A DNA stretch of 64,000 nt from Leptasterias polaris (GCA_037783415.1 JAZGTN010000026.1:3555001-3619000), one strand, 5' to 3'. Counted from the stretch's first letter, positions 1 through 9,950 are shown. Program-made: numbers and translations. The notes: a model not told the origin generated them from the letters alone.

Positions 1-120
1 GTTGAACAACAAACAATTTACTAGAGTGGGACTTGAACCTGCAGCCTCTGGTTTAATGTGCCGGTGCTCTACCAACTGAACTATCTAGCCCTTGTGTTGG
101 CGGTCTCGCTATTTTGTCTA
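1..120 (-). repeat. tRNA-derived SINE (family A)
   Basis: Read on the minus strand, this holds a tRNA-like promoter: an A-box-like GTTCAGTTGGTAGAGC (around 67-82) and a B-box-like GGTTCAAGTCCCACTC (around 24-39). The same sequence recurs at 13505-13600 and as the host of the large insertion at 13811-16029. It has no clean cloverleaf and carries a non-tRNA tail, so I call it a SINE and not a tRNA gene. Confidence 0.65.
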
Positions 121-909
121 TATCTTAGTTCAAGGGGGCTAGGTAGAAGAAGAAGAAGAAGCTTTTGTCCTTTTGTCATTAAGTCTCTGTCCTTTCTCTA
201 TGGTTATAGGTTCCCTGCACTAGGATTGGTAGTGCTCATAAACAAATTCAAAACACTTATCATGGAAGAGTAGGGGTTAATCCCAGTGTTTCTTGTTCAC
301 ATAGTAAGCACCCTTGTTTACAGGTTTCCTCAGGCTTGGGAGCTACAGTGATTAAGTTCACTTATGAGGCATCCTTGGTTTCATTACCAGAAACGTACAA
401 TATTAATAATGCATGTGTAAATCAAAACACATTGTAACTACTCTAGAATGGCAAAGGTCATGGATTCAAACTTTAAATCCTACCCGAATAATGCCAGTGG
501 ATTTTTGTTCACAGGACTCAAGAAGGTACTGAGCATACGTTGCAGGGTATGTACAACATTGGTAATATTGAAAATATAAATGCTCACAGATTTGCACATA
601 ACTTACATGGTATGAAGATGGTCATGGTGGAAAACTTCCCTTGAAATAGTTTTGCTTGAAATGCCATAGTTTTTAGGAAATGAGAAAAACAATAGTCTTT
701 ATCCTGCAGGATAAAATCCGATGTTCGAAAAAAATTGAAAACATATAAGGTTTTTTTCCACTGTTTTCTCATGACTCCGAAAACCGATTGAGCTTAAAAT
801 TTCACGGGTTTGTTATTTCATGTTTATGTTGGGTCACATCAAGTGTGGATACAGGTCTTTGGCAATTACCAATGTTGTACACACACTTTAACAAAGACTT
901 AAGACTTAC
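121..909. other. B3GNTL1 intron sequence with a MITE fragment
   Basis: No exon is recognisable here. On the minus strand this lies after the exon ending at 910, so it should be intron; the next coding exon (expected to begin with the DD of the LDxDD motif) is off the left edge. About 690-850 resembles one end of a dispersed echinoderm-like repeat (ATGACTCCGAAAACCGATTG, then a CACGGGTTTGTTATTTCATG block), also seen at 11040-11070 and, inverted, at 43400-43510. Confidence 0.5.
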
Positions 910-974
910 TGCATCAAGAAAGCAGAGATATTTTCCATGGCTTTGTGAGATGGCTTGATTCTTGGCATATCCAA
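910..974 (-). CDS. B3GNTL1: B3GNTL1-like glycosyltransferase, third recognised exon
   Basis: The minus strand has an acceptor (TTTGACTGCAG) before this exon and a GTAAGT donor after it. With the G left over from the previous exon it encodes [20 protein letters not shown] followed by LDA. This matches the family segment [20 protein letters not shown] of human B3GNTL1. The exon stops inside the LDxDD metal-binding (DXD-like) motif of GT-A fold family-2 glycosyltransferases, so the next exon, which is off the window, should supply the second half of that motif. Splice phase (1 in, 0 out) agrees with the neighbouring exons. Confidence 0.85.
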
Positions 975-1477
975 CTGCAGTCAAACAAAAAATAACCAAA
1001 CTTGAATGCCTTTAATATATGCATCAATAGCTTCAAAATCCCCACAGGTTCCATGAAGTGACAAATTCTCCCTACAGCCACAATCCCATGTTTTGAGAAA
1101 ATTGTGTTTAAAGTTTAACCCTTTTTTAAACTGAACTTTCTAAGGCTTTCTATCAGAGGGGCTCCAAGGTCAAGTTCTGTGATTCACTAATTTTCCAAAA
1201 GATTGAGTCCTTGTGAAAGCCCTGACATCAAGTTAAAATAGTGTAAAATAGCATTGTAGGGAAAACAGGTGCACCCTCCACATATGCATGTCATTGTTTC
1301 TGATAGATTAGCAAGTTTATACATTAACTTATTGTACACCTAAATTAAGTGACTGCAGAGAGTTTGCCTAGTTTGTTCATCAGGACATGGAAACATTGGT
1401 TTATTGTCAGGGAACTTTCTGCCGAATCAGAGAAAGTTGTAAGAAAATTACTGGAACGATGCAAAGGAAGTACCAAC

Positions 1478-1577
1478 CTCCTCTAGGTTTCTCATTGGAG
1501 TGTCCATTAATTACAACCTGGATACCAGCAGCTTCTAACTTTGGTTGCCAACTTCTGAGTATCTGACAGGATTTGTC
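1478..1577 (-). CDS. B3GNTL1: B3GNTL1-like glycosyltransferase, second recognised exon
   Basis: The acceptor reads CTCTTTGCAG. The exon is 100 bp and encodes DKSCQILRSWQPKLEAAGIQ then VVINGHSNEKPRG, matching the human segment that starts DKSGAIIEKWRVKLEDSG. It ends in phase 1 before a GTTGGT donor, a weak sequence compared with the GTAAGT donors of the other two exons. Phase and protein homology both require this boundary, because the next exon begins TTGGATATGCC and restores the [10 protein letters not shown] motif. This part forms an early strand/helix of the Rossmann-like GT-A fold. Confidence 0.85.
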
Positions 1578-2014
1578 CTGCAAAGAGTTCATCATAAGAT
1601 GAGACAAAGAGAAATAAAAACATGATGTAAGTTTTATCCTTTAGGGCCAAAATGCTTGCTGGAGTCAAAGGTCAAAATCTGGGAATAAGTGTGCAGTCGC
1701 CTATTTTAGACCTTCGCTGTCAGACAAGCCAGATTTAAAATTCCAGAATGTCATGACCAACCATGCCAACAGCACAGCCCAGTCATGGTGAAGTTTATTC
1801 AGTGCAAAATTTCATGAGAAAATAGATTTAGCTGTTGCTAACTGCTTACCAACTAAAAGGACCTATGGTGTAAATGCAAAAATTAGTTAGTGGCCTGACG
1901 TTTTGCCCCTGTAGCAGTGTCTCAGGGGTTTACTAGGGTCGAACCGTCAGGCCACTACTAACTATTTTCTGCAAAATTTCATGCCCCATATTAAGAACTG
2001 TTTCAGGGCCCTAT

Positions 2015-2160
2015 TTCATAGAACTGCTTAAGCAGCAAATCATGCTTACACATTTTCTGCTAAGCAAAAATGAGCAAGATACCAGTCATAGATGATACAC
2101 ATGGAATGGTATTTTGGCTGGTAACCTTATTCTAGTAAGCACAATGTTGGAGACAGTAAA
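2015..2160. repeat. Dispersed 'TTTCATAGAGCTGCTTAAGC' repeat
   Basis: The sequence CCCTATTTCATAGAACTGC, followed by a purine-rich part and TATTTTGGCTGGTAACC, is one member of a family also seen at 11270-11370 (inverted part), 34048-34165 and 43680-43750, with a related foldback version at 38487-38743. It is non-coding and lies in B3GNTL1 intron sequence. Confidence 0.55.
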
Positions 2161-2178
2161 TAGACACTCTAAACTTAC

Positions 2179-2295
2179 TGTACAAGCATCCATGAAGGCC
2201 GACAGTTCCAAAGTAGCTGCTGTATTTTGATCTAACACAGATTGCAGACATTCATCTAACCAAGGTTCTGCATTGTATACAGGAAGGATGATTGA
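2179..2295 (-). CDS. B3GNTL1: B3GNTL1-like family-2 glycosyltransferase, first recognised exon
   Basis: This 39-codon exon lies between acceptor TTTCTTGTGACAG and donor GTAAGT on the minus strand. It encodes [20 protein letters not shown] then [19 protein letters not shown], the nucleotide-binding start of a family-2 (GT-A) glycosyltransferase. It is nearly colinear with human B3GNTL1 ([20 protein letters not shown]...). The family's FNDAS motif is FMDAC here; the Asp is kept. B3GNTL1 is a predicted UDP-GlcNAc transferase of uncertain substrate. In human only about five residues precede this point, so the missing first exon is probably very short and upstream (above 2300); I could not identify it. 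Three exons are in the window and the remainder is off the left edge. The gene points away from ADPRM. Confidence 0.88.
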
Positions 2296-2504
2296 CTGTC
2301 ACAAGAAACGAGAATTTAACAACATTTCAATTTAAATATAGAATTTACTGTTTTATTGCAAGCTGCTCACCATTCTAACTGACCTGTACTACTGTAGTAA
2401 TGCAAAAATTAATGGCCTCACGATATTTGGACCCATTTCGGCCTCGCACTTTGATCTTTTAAAAAGATTCAGAATCAAGAGAGTAGTTTATCAGGGAATA
2501 TACC

Positions 2505-2670
2505 CCCTGCGTAGGCCGCCATTGCTGAGGTCAAACAATAATAGAAATGTGCACATGAATACGCGCCAAGCTCAACTCTCATTCAATGGAGGTCTTCATT
2601 GACCTCAGTGAGTGAGGTCATTTTTTGAGATTGTGACGCAATTTGCAAGCTGGCAAGGGGTCTACGGCCG
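2505..2670. mobile_element. MITE-like repeat with GACGTCA-type ends
   Basis: The left part (GCCGCCATTGCTGAGGTCAA) and right part (TTGACCTCAGTGAG..., GATTGTGACGCAATTTGCA) match the copy inserted in the 18S fragment at 14858-15027 and two partial copies at 8100-8360. Shared features are a CGCC(A/G)C core, an AATG(A/G)GGTCTTC block and a TGACG(T)CA...TGCA end. Confidence 0.55.
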
Positions 2671-3181
2671 TTTTTTAAACCATGGTTTGGTCTTGAGAAC
2701 GATACCCAGTAACTGGGTGGGGCACTATAGTTAGTATACTATAGTACTGTACACCTGTATTCTTTTGTTGAAATATTCAATATTGACATCTGCAGTGTCA
2801 ACACTTTTTTTAAAAGGAGTACAGCGCCACGGCCATGCCGGCTGGGTCCATGACTAGAGACCACAATAACTCACTGCTCAAAATAACTAATGGGAATGTA
2901 CAGTAACTCCTACTACTACATACTGTATGTACTACTGACTATCTACTAGCTACAATTTTAGTACAAACAATATTTATAAATTACCACAACAAAGGTACTA
3001 TATAAATACAGGTACTTCAATTGCCCTTCTCCAACACTCCCTTATTTAACCGGTGTGAAGTTGGTTTCACGTTCGACGTTCGACATTGGACATTCGAATG
3101 TCAAACACGGATCAGTTACTCGTTTGACATTCAAATTTCATTTACGCACAAAACCAATGGAGCACTATACATCAATACCAC

Positions 3182-3840
3182 GATGCATGCATTAGCCATT
3201 ACTTTACGTGTTTTCATATTCGCATGATGCAGAACGAAAGTGTTCCGATTCCGAGTTTTGAATGGTCAGTTTCACATGTCCAGACCCCATGGGCCGGGCA
3301 CCACTACATACAGAATTGAAGAGGAAGGTTCAAGGAAAACACCCATGGTTACCTTGACCCGGCCCATGGGGTTTTAGTATTTTTTATTAATTTTTGAAAT
3401 ATTAATTTTTTCCCCCACAAAAGTTTTACCGCGCTGATTGAGTGATGCATGCATTTAATAGCCATTACTTTACGTGTGTTCACATTCGCATGTCGGATGC
3501 AGAACGAAAGTGTTCCGATTCTGAATTTTGAATGGTCAGTTTCACATGTCCAGACCCCATAAGGTTTATCGCGATTCAGAATCGCAATGGATCATGGGAG
3601 GGCAGAGGGGGCAAATGCTACAGTCGGTCGTCGTGCCCGAGTTCCCGGTTTGCCCCCTTTCACTGCACTATCATGCGCGGCAAAACAGCGCCCTCTCTTG
3701 GTATTTTGCTATTCGCGATAAACCTTATGGGCCGGGCACCACTACATACAGAATTGAAGAGGAAGGTTCAAGGAAAACACCCATGATTACCTTGACCCGG
3801 CCCATGGGGTTTTAGTAATTTTTATTAATTATTGAAAGAT
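3182..3840. repeat. Two-copy tandem duplication, unit about 261 bp
   Basis: Copy 1 (about 3182-3397) and copy 2 (about 3443-3840) share GATGCATGCATT, TTACTTTACGTG, GATGCAGAACGAAAGTGTTC and CCGGGCACCACTACATACAG in the same order. Copy 2 is longer because a 166-bp TIR element sits inside it (3561-3726). Open frames across this block are spurious. Confidence 0.8.
3561..3726. mobile_element. 166-bp MITE inserted in tandem copy 2
   Basis: It begins AAGGTTTATCGCGA and ends TCGCGATAAACCTT, a perfect 14-bp terminal inverted repeat. The sequence reads CCCAT before the element and ATGGG after it. The neighbouring tandem copy at 3286-3295 reads CCCATGGG without it, so the element is flanked by a 2-bp AT duplication. 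There is no coding capacity. The superfamily is unresolved. Confidence 0.75.
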
Positions 3841-3895
3841 TATTATTTTGACGTACAACAATCCTACCGTACATTGTTAAGCACTTTATCAATGG

Positions 3896-3970
3896 AAGAG
3901 GAGCATTTTTAATTTTTGAGAACACCTACCTGCCCCGTAGGTGCTCTCAAAAATTAAAAATGCTCCTCTT
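3896..3970. repeat. 34-bp near-perfect hairpin
   Basis: The left arm (3896-3929, starting AAGAGGAGCATTTTT) and right arm (3937-3970, ending AAAAATGCTCCTCTT) are reverse complements with one mismatch and a 7-base loop (CTGCCCC). It could be a very small snap-back element or encode a structured RNA. No gene overlaps it. Confidence 0.8.
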
Positions 3971-4546
3971 TTCTAATCTATAGTTACTCCCGACGAAGGT
4001 AAATGTATTTACCACATCAACTTGCCGCGGTTGCACCACGACAATGGACGTCATATTTCTTGCATTTGAAGTAGATAATTATGTTTTATTTTGACAACCA
4101 CAACTAACTGATGACATGTGTGAACTGAAAGGGCGCTTTGGTCCAAAGTTTGGATCGAGCGGCACTCCAAATCCCATGCAGTAAAAGTTTGGATGGGCCA
4201 TCTTCAACCAGCGATAGGAAGGAGGGGGGGGGGGACTTTAGAGTACATACAAAAATTGTCCTCAATGTGCCCTGCGCCTATAATTAATAAATTTTAGACA
4301 TAATCAAATTTCTATAGCTCACTCTATCATTTACCATACAAACCCTGGTGGTATGCACAATGCACTCACAAAACCTGGATAATATTTTGTGTGTGGTTTA
4401 TTACACACCCGCAGATGCGAATGAATTGATCCAGGACGGGATCGAACGAAAGTTATTCAACTACCTCATCTTAGCGGATGTGATCTTTACATTCTTAGCA
4501 GACTGTACGTTGTTGTTGTGTGCGCGTGCGCGTGCGCGTGCCCGTG

Positions 4547-4710
4547 CCCGTGTAGACTTGTGGACAAGTCGTTAAATGTCTGTCGCGGTGATAGCGAAAC
4601 GGCTTTCTCGCAATATCCCGCGAGAGGGCTGCTCTGTGCGAGATTACTGCTCTCAAGACAGGTCACATTTACCGACTTGTGAAACCCGCTGGCGGTTTGT
4701 GCACGGCCTA
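4547..4710 (+). repeat. 'AGACTTGTGGACAAGTCGTTAA' MITE-like repeat, copy 1
   Basis: It opens TAGACTTGTGGACAAGTCGT and closes ACTTGTGAAACCCGC. The inverted copy at 6625-6785 and a shorter one at 27475-27560 share the ends. The ends contain short inverted repeats (ACTTGT...ACAAGT). A GCGCGT-type dinucleotide run (4520-4550) lies just before it. Confidence 0.55.
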
Positions 4711-5639
4711 TGGCCACTTCAGCCGATTTCGTACGAACGCATCTGATTGGTCAATTTCGTTATATCTATGAATATTCAAACTGTAGATGAATATTAAACA
4801 TCAAATCCTGTACTGGATGGAGTTTTATGTTGCTTTGATGCTTTGATCATGCACGATCAAAACCAAACACTGAGTGGTGAGAGTGATTGTGTTCATGAAT
4901 ATTTTGACACAAGAAAATACGTATTCAAATTATGGGTACAACTTCACTAAAACTTGTAAATAATTACAAAAAATCGAACGTAAGATTTTATTTCAGAGAG
5001 TCCGAGCAACGGAAGCGTGTTTGACAGTGTACAGCGTGTGGGGAGACGTACGTAACACACGGGACAAATCGTGTAGCTGCATGCATGCCATGACGCGCAG
5101 AGTTTCTGTCGGCGGGGCTCAGCCATGCCAAGAGATAGCTGTACCTGGAAGCTCATGAACATGTGGGAGGGGTAGGGAGCCAGACCACCAACTACCTTGT
5201 CATTGCGAGTTTGTTAGTCGGTAAACCTCGCTGATCGAATCCGCTGTTTTAAAATCGTTACGTTTCAATGTTCGGTGTACGTTCCTTCCCCCGATTTGGA
5301 AATTAAATAAGATTTATGTCAATAAATAGGAATACCACTCTTATATTGACGGTGCAATTAAGTTAAACAATTTGTGAGACAAAAACGAAACACCCCCCCC
5401 CCCAAAAAAAAAAACACACACACAAAAACCAGAGCCCCTGAAGGAACAGGTGAAAAATAAATTACAAATTAAAATGTGAAAAAAAAAAATCTCACTCTGA
5501 ATTTTTTTCCATCTCTCGACACACAAAATTCCAACAGTCATTTCGTTTCCTCAAAATATTATTCAATCAAAATATTATAATTTTGTCACATAAAATTATA
5601 TTTTTTTAAATTTGTAAACAAAGTTGTGTTTTTCTAGGT
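4711..5639. other. Gene-free stretch with low-complexity runs
   Basis: No supported gene. CpG-rich sequence at about 5000-5130 could belong to a promoter (for example the unseen first exon of the B3GNTL1-like gene), but nothing in it is specific. A C-run followed by A and CA runs (5393-5425) is low complexity. Confidence 0.35.
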
Positions 5640-6240
5640 AGCAAAATAGATTTTTCCTAGAAAATACGTTTTTGTTCCCTCGAACACGCCTTCTTTCCCC
5701 CGAAATACGATTTTGTTACCCAGAAATACGCGTTTGTTCCCTGAAAGATACGCATTCGTTTCCTCGAAATATGATTTTGTTCGCACAAAATATAATTTTG
5801 TTCGCTCAAAATATGCTTTCGTTCAATAAAAATGAATTTTTTCCACCGAAAGGAGATTTCTTTCCCTAAAAACAAGCTTTCGTTTCATCAAAATACGACT
5901 TTGAATTAGTTGCCCGAATACTTTCATTCGTCCGAAATATGCTTTCGTTCTGTAAATATACTCTCCCGTTCCTTCGCAATGAGATTTTGTTCCCCAAAAT
6001 TCCTCTTTCGTTCCCAAAAATTCCTCTTTCAAGTTCGTTCCCCAAAATTCCTCTTTCGTTCCGTTAAGATAGCTTTCGAAGCCCTGAAGTCCAATCACAC
6101 AAATTTGTTAAATTCCGTTGTGAGGGGCGACTATGAGAGGGGACGAGTTTGTTGTCAGGGGGCGACTTTGCTAGGGGCGAATTTGTAGTTGGTGACTTTG
6201 TACATGTTCTTTTTTTAAATTGGCGACTTTGCTAGGGGGC
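5640..6240. repeat. Degenerate tandem repeat of about 26 bp plus GGGGCGACTTTG repeats
   Basis: From about 5640 to 6075 a degenerate motif of the type TTCGTTCCC(T)GAAATACG recurs roughly every 26 bases, with AAATTCCTCTTTCGTTCC variants at the right end. From about 6120 to 6250 a second motif, GGGGCGACTTTGCTAG, recurs about five times. Open frames on both strands reflect the repeat and do not indicate a gene. Confidence 0.65.
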
Positions 6241-6624
6241 GAGTTGACTGGTTTCCGTGTCCGTTGTTTATACACACTTAATACACACAATCACTGTAGA
6301 ACACATTGGGTTAAATGATTGGAGCGTATCAGTAACTATTCACGGTAGGCATATTTATTTTTATGAGGCAAAACACACATCTTAAACAATTATTATAATA
6401 ATGCAGTTTAAGATAAGTTTACTTTATTTCTTTAGTTACTAAACTAATGAAGGAGTTAACACCCACAAAACACACCCACAGATGTCTCAAGCGCAAACAT
6501 TCAGTACATTTACAGTAACTAAAATTAGTACTACCCTCAGATAAAATGGATTCGTCTTCATGATCGTCGCTACAGCAACCGTAATGTACACTGTGTCCGT
6601 ACATGAATAAATGAATATGTACCG

Positions 6625-6785
6625 CCGGCGGGTTTCACAAGTCGTTAATGACGAAGAGTCGGCAGCCAGCAACTTCGCGCGAGAGCAGTGATCTCGCGAG
6701 AGCATTCTTTATTACGCAACAGCACCACACGCGACTCGACTCACCGCAACCATCATTAACGACTTGTCAACAAGTCTAGTGCCCG
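6625..6785 (-). repeat. 'AGACTTGT' MITE-like repeat, copy 2 (inverted)
   Basis: The reverse complement of the 4547-4710 family: on the minus strand it starts CTAGACTTGTTGACAAGTCG and ends ACTTGTGAAACCCGCCGGCG. Copies 1 and 2 form an inverted pair about 1.9 kb apart. Confidence 0.55.
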
Positions 6786-7029
6786 TGCCTTGCCAGATGA
6801 TTGTAGATATGCGATCACTAACTAACATAACAATCCAATGACATATAGCACTTACATTACCAAAAATAAAAATACTGACCAAAATGCAACATGTCGTCCA
6901 CATAATCTAGTGTTTCCGATGGATCCATGGACGTGAATAGTGCGAGTGTCACACTTGATTGATACCATTGGTTTACATTGTAAGCCCGGCCGGCTAGCTG
7001 TGTTGTGTATTCTCTTATTACATACAGGC

Positions 7030-7112
7030 GGAGCAAAGTTGCGGAAGTTGCGTGGTGGTGTTGTGCAATTACTCCGAGAAAATCTGATGCAGTTGTTGTT
7101 ACGCACAAACAG
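7030..7112 (+). other. ADPRM: Possible 5' untranslated exon of ADPRM
   Basis: The sequence GCACAAACAG followed by GTGAGAAG (7113) is a good splice-donor match in a CpG-containing stretch. The ADPRM coding exon has a plausible acceptor (GTTATGCAG, ending 8415) only nine bases before its ATG. A non-coding first exon here would fit, but I only infer this; no transcript evidence is visible. Confidence 0.2.
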
Positions 7113-7257
7113 GTGAGAAGAAAGTAGCTGCTTGATTTGTTAAATTTCGGACCATCATGTTTCCACTCGGTGCTTCTTTTCCTTGGATATCTTGATCTTG
7201 ATATAATAATTGATCAGCTCCTTTCTAGCCCTAGGAACAACACTCAATTGATAGTGC

Positions 7258-7311
7258 AATGTCAGTGGCAAATTACATTAATAATGTAAATATTTGCCAT
7301 TGACATTAGTA
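7258..7311. repeat. Imperfect inverted repeat
   Basis: AATGTCAGTGGCAAATTACA is mirrored by AATATTTGCCATTGACATT, giving arms of about 24 bp around a short AT-rich centre. It is probably a small snap-back repeat. Confidence 0.5.
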
Positions 7312-8099
7312 TCCAAGGTCAGGGAAAGAGAAATAAAAATAAAGCACTGAGAAAAAAGTTGTCTTTAATGTATTCATGTTTTCAAGATAGTTATCATTAC
7401 AATTCATACATTGTCATCTAGAAATTAGTCATAAAAACATTAAATGTATTTAAACCTCATTTTGCAGTTGTGTATTTTTCTTGATAAAGTACACCTTGTC
7501 GGAGATCCAAGGTCCTTTGCTGTTGGACTCAGTACTCGGATTAAGAATACTCAGTACTTTCACACTGCACTTGTCTTGAACTCGATGGCCCAAGTGAGTC
7601 CTACCTAAGTACTATTAGTATTAGTATTACTTGACAACCCTACTCAGCAGTACTTGATACTCGATTGAAAAGTACTTGACAACAACACTGTTTTCTATGA
7701 TGACGCCAATGAATGAGGTCAGTATTGTATGTCAAGGGTAAACAAGCATAGAACAAAGGTATTTTGAAACAAAAAGCTATTCAATCCAATGTTGAAAGAC
7801 AATCGATGTTGTTACAATGGCTTAATCTGCTTTTCAAATTCTGTTCTTTCGTCAATAAGTAAACAGTTTGTGTTCACAAAAGCTATTGATATTATGTTTT
7901 GCCTTTTTGACCTCTAGTGCAAAGCTATCTCAAACATATGCAAGTGTGTTTGATAAACTATCAATAAGATTTGACAGTATGTGCATACACAATGGATCTG
8001 CATTTATAAACCACTTGCATATAAATGCTCAACACTGCTGGTTCACGCGCACATTTTTAGAAACTAAGAACAGCTGTTGTCAAATGATCTGCCTCCTTT

Positions 8100-8360
8100 T
8101 GCCTCATCAGTGAGGGCGCAGTTTGAGAGTGTGACGTCATATGCAAGGGATATATTGTTGAGTTATTTATCTGCTTACGAGAACCATTGGCTTTGCTTAA
8201 TGGAAAAGCAGTGTTTATAGAAATTTTGCTAAGTACTGGTTGCTCCGTAAGGAAATAAATCTTAATCAAATAGGGCCACGCACAACTTTCCGCCAATGGG
8301 AGGTCTTCCTTTAACCTTAGTGAGGGCAGTTTGAGATTCTGGCATGATTGATAATGCAAG
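8100..8360. mobile_element. Two partial copies of the GACGTCA-end MITE family
   Basis: The first piece ends TGACGTCATATGCAAGGG (about 8142). The second runs from about 8280 (CCAATGGGAGGTCTTCC, AACCTTAGTGAGGGCAGTTT) to ATAATGCAAGGG (8361). They match the copies at 2505-2670 and 14858-15027. The second overlaps an in-frame ATG at 8344, which argues against that ATG as the ADPRM start. Confidence 0.5.
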
Positions 8361-8424
8361 GGTTCTGTTCTCTATTTTTGTATTGCTACATTCTTTGACT
8401 TTTGGTGTTATGCAGGTATCCGGA

Positions 8425-9166
8425 ATGGAAGCCAAGGAGAAAACCTGCTTGTTCTCATTCGGTGTTATTGCAGACATCCAGTATGCAGATGCAGACAACC
8501 GTCCTAACTTCAGGCAGAGTTGCACTAGATATTACCGTAATGCGTTGGAGCTCCTAAAAGAAGCAGTTCGACATTGGAGTGGAGATAGTTGTGCTAATAA
8601 ACCAAGATTTGTGATGCAACTAGGGGACATCATAGATGGTTTCAACAACAAAGGTGGCAAAAAACAATCATGGCTAGCTTTGGACATGGTCATTAATGAG
8701 TTTGACAAGGCTGATTGTACTATACACCACACGCTTGGCAACCACGAGTTTTATAACTTCTCAAGAGCAGAGATTACAAGTAGTCGGCTTATGTCAGGGA
8801 TAGATTTTGAGACAACCGAAGTTGACACCAATTGCAACTGTATCTCAAACTTGTTTTCATCCACTGTGAAAGTCCCCCCTGCATCATATTACCACTTCAG
8901 TCCATGTCTTGGGTTTCGTTGTGTTGTCCTTGACTCATATGACGTTAGTACCATTGGACATGACAAGTCTTGTTCCGTTCACCAGGACTCGTTGCGTCTT
9001 TTACGCTCCATCAACAAGAATGAATGCCTGAACTCGCCTGATGGGCTACAAGGTACAGATAGAAGATTCGTGGAATACAATGGAGGACTGGGAGACAGCC
9101 AGCTAAGGTGGTTGGAAGGGGTACTTCAAAAAGCAAGCAATGACCAGGAAAAGGTTATAATATTTG
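8425..9166 (+). CDS. ADPRM: ADPRM: Mn-dependent ADP-ribose/CDP-alcohol diphosphatase, exon 1
   Basis: This first coding exon holds residues 1-247 plus one base of codon 248. It encodes a calcineurin-like metallophosphoesterase that hydrolyses ADP-ribose and CDP-alcohols to phosphomonoesters in the cytosol. Motifs: D17-x-Q19 in FSFGVIADIQYAD, G67-D68 in QLGDIIDGFN and G105-N-H-E108 in LGNHEFYNFSR, all in family order. I chose the ATG at 8425 because MEAKEKTCLFSFGV lines up with the family N-terminus. It also follows a splice-acceptor-like TTATGCAG, and it gives a 342-residue protein, which I recall as the human length. The in-frame ATG at 8344 would add 27 hydrophobic residues that come from repeat DNA. 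The donor is TTTG|GTAAGA. Confidence 0.93.
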
Positions 9167-9663
9167 GTAAGATGAAGTTATGTGCCAACGAAGAAATGTC
9201 ATGCAAACTTTTTTTCCAGACAGGAAATACCTTAATACTTTGTTCAACATACACAATTTCGACATCACTGAAAGACAAACGGGATGAAAGCATTTTTACA
9301 TAAAATACTAAGATATGTTAATGTGTGGTCTATCTATCCACTGATGGGGAGCCCAGTCCATCGTCTCTCCAGTGATTAAGTCAAGTTTCCCAATGGGTGA
9401 CTTTGGAACTCTAGTGGCAGATGCCGGGTAAAATCCCACAATTCACAAATTTCCGAGCTTGTGCACATTTCCCAGAATAACAGTAAAATCTGCTGCCAGC
9501 TAGCTTTCCCAAATGTCCCCTATTTGTAAGAAACTAAAATGGTTATTGAAAATGTAGCCCGGAAAACATTCCCTCTCTACAAAAACATACAAATTAAAAT
9601 ATTTGAATCATTATCATTTGCGTTTTTCTTAACATTGATTTGTTGTGATTGATTTGGTTACAG

Positions 9664-9950
9664 GTCATGCCCCATTCCATCCAAATGTTGAGATCGATTG
9701 TTGTCTTTGGAACTATGAGGAGGTCCTACAGCTCGTACATTCATTCAGCTGTGTAGTGGCGGTCTTCAGCGGCCATGTACATTTCTTCTCTCATATGGTT
9801 GATGAGAAAGGGATTCATGTTGTGACCATGCCAGGTATTATAGAAATATCACCAGGAAGTAACGGCTTTGGGACGGTTGAGGTATACCAGGACAAACTTG
9901 TCTTGCAAGGTGATGGGGTGGTTAGGTCTGTTGTTATGTCATTTCCCTAA
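9664..9950 (+). CDS. ADPRM: ADPRM exon 2 (C-terminal metal-binding part)
   Basis: After acceptor TTTGGTTACAG the phase-1 junction rebuilds VIIFG|HAPFHP, equivalent to VVIVSHLPIYP in human. Catalytic histidines are H249 (GHAPFHP) and H285/H287 (FSGHVH). The tail GIIEISPGSNGFGTVEVY also follows the family (ViEtaPdSqAFGTVhVY). Stop TAA is at 9948-9950. Together the two exons encode 342 aa with no break, so the gene looks functional. The 497-bp intron contains nothing recognisable. Confidence 0.93.

Noticed and set aside
4487..4717. Minus-strand frame with an HGHAHAHAH run.
   Set aside because: Derived from the GCGTGC/GTGCCC dinucleotide-like run next to a MITE; not a metal-binding protein.
5657..6098. 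Mirror-image open frames of 65-92 codons on both strands.
   Set aside because: They are produced by the degenerate 26-bp repeat and have repetitive composition.
6852..7108. Minus-strand frames of 83-84 codons as the first exon of the B3GNTL1-like gene.
   Set aside because: The peptide does not match the expected short N-terminus and the only nearby donor gives phase 1, while the next exon requires phase 0.
8344..8424. Upstream in-frame ATG as the ADPRM start.
   Set aside because: The extension comes from MITE-like sequence, is absent from the family, and is followed by a splice acceptor just before the family-like start at 8425. It is kept only as a question in the findings.
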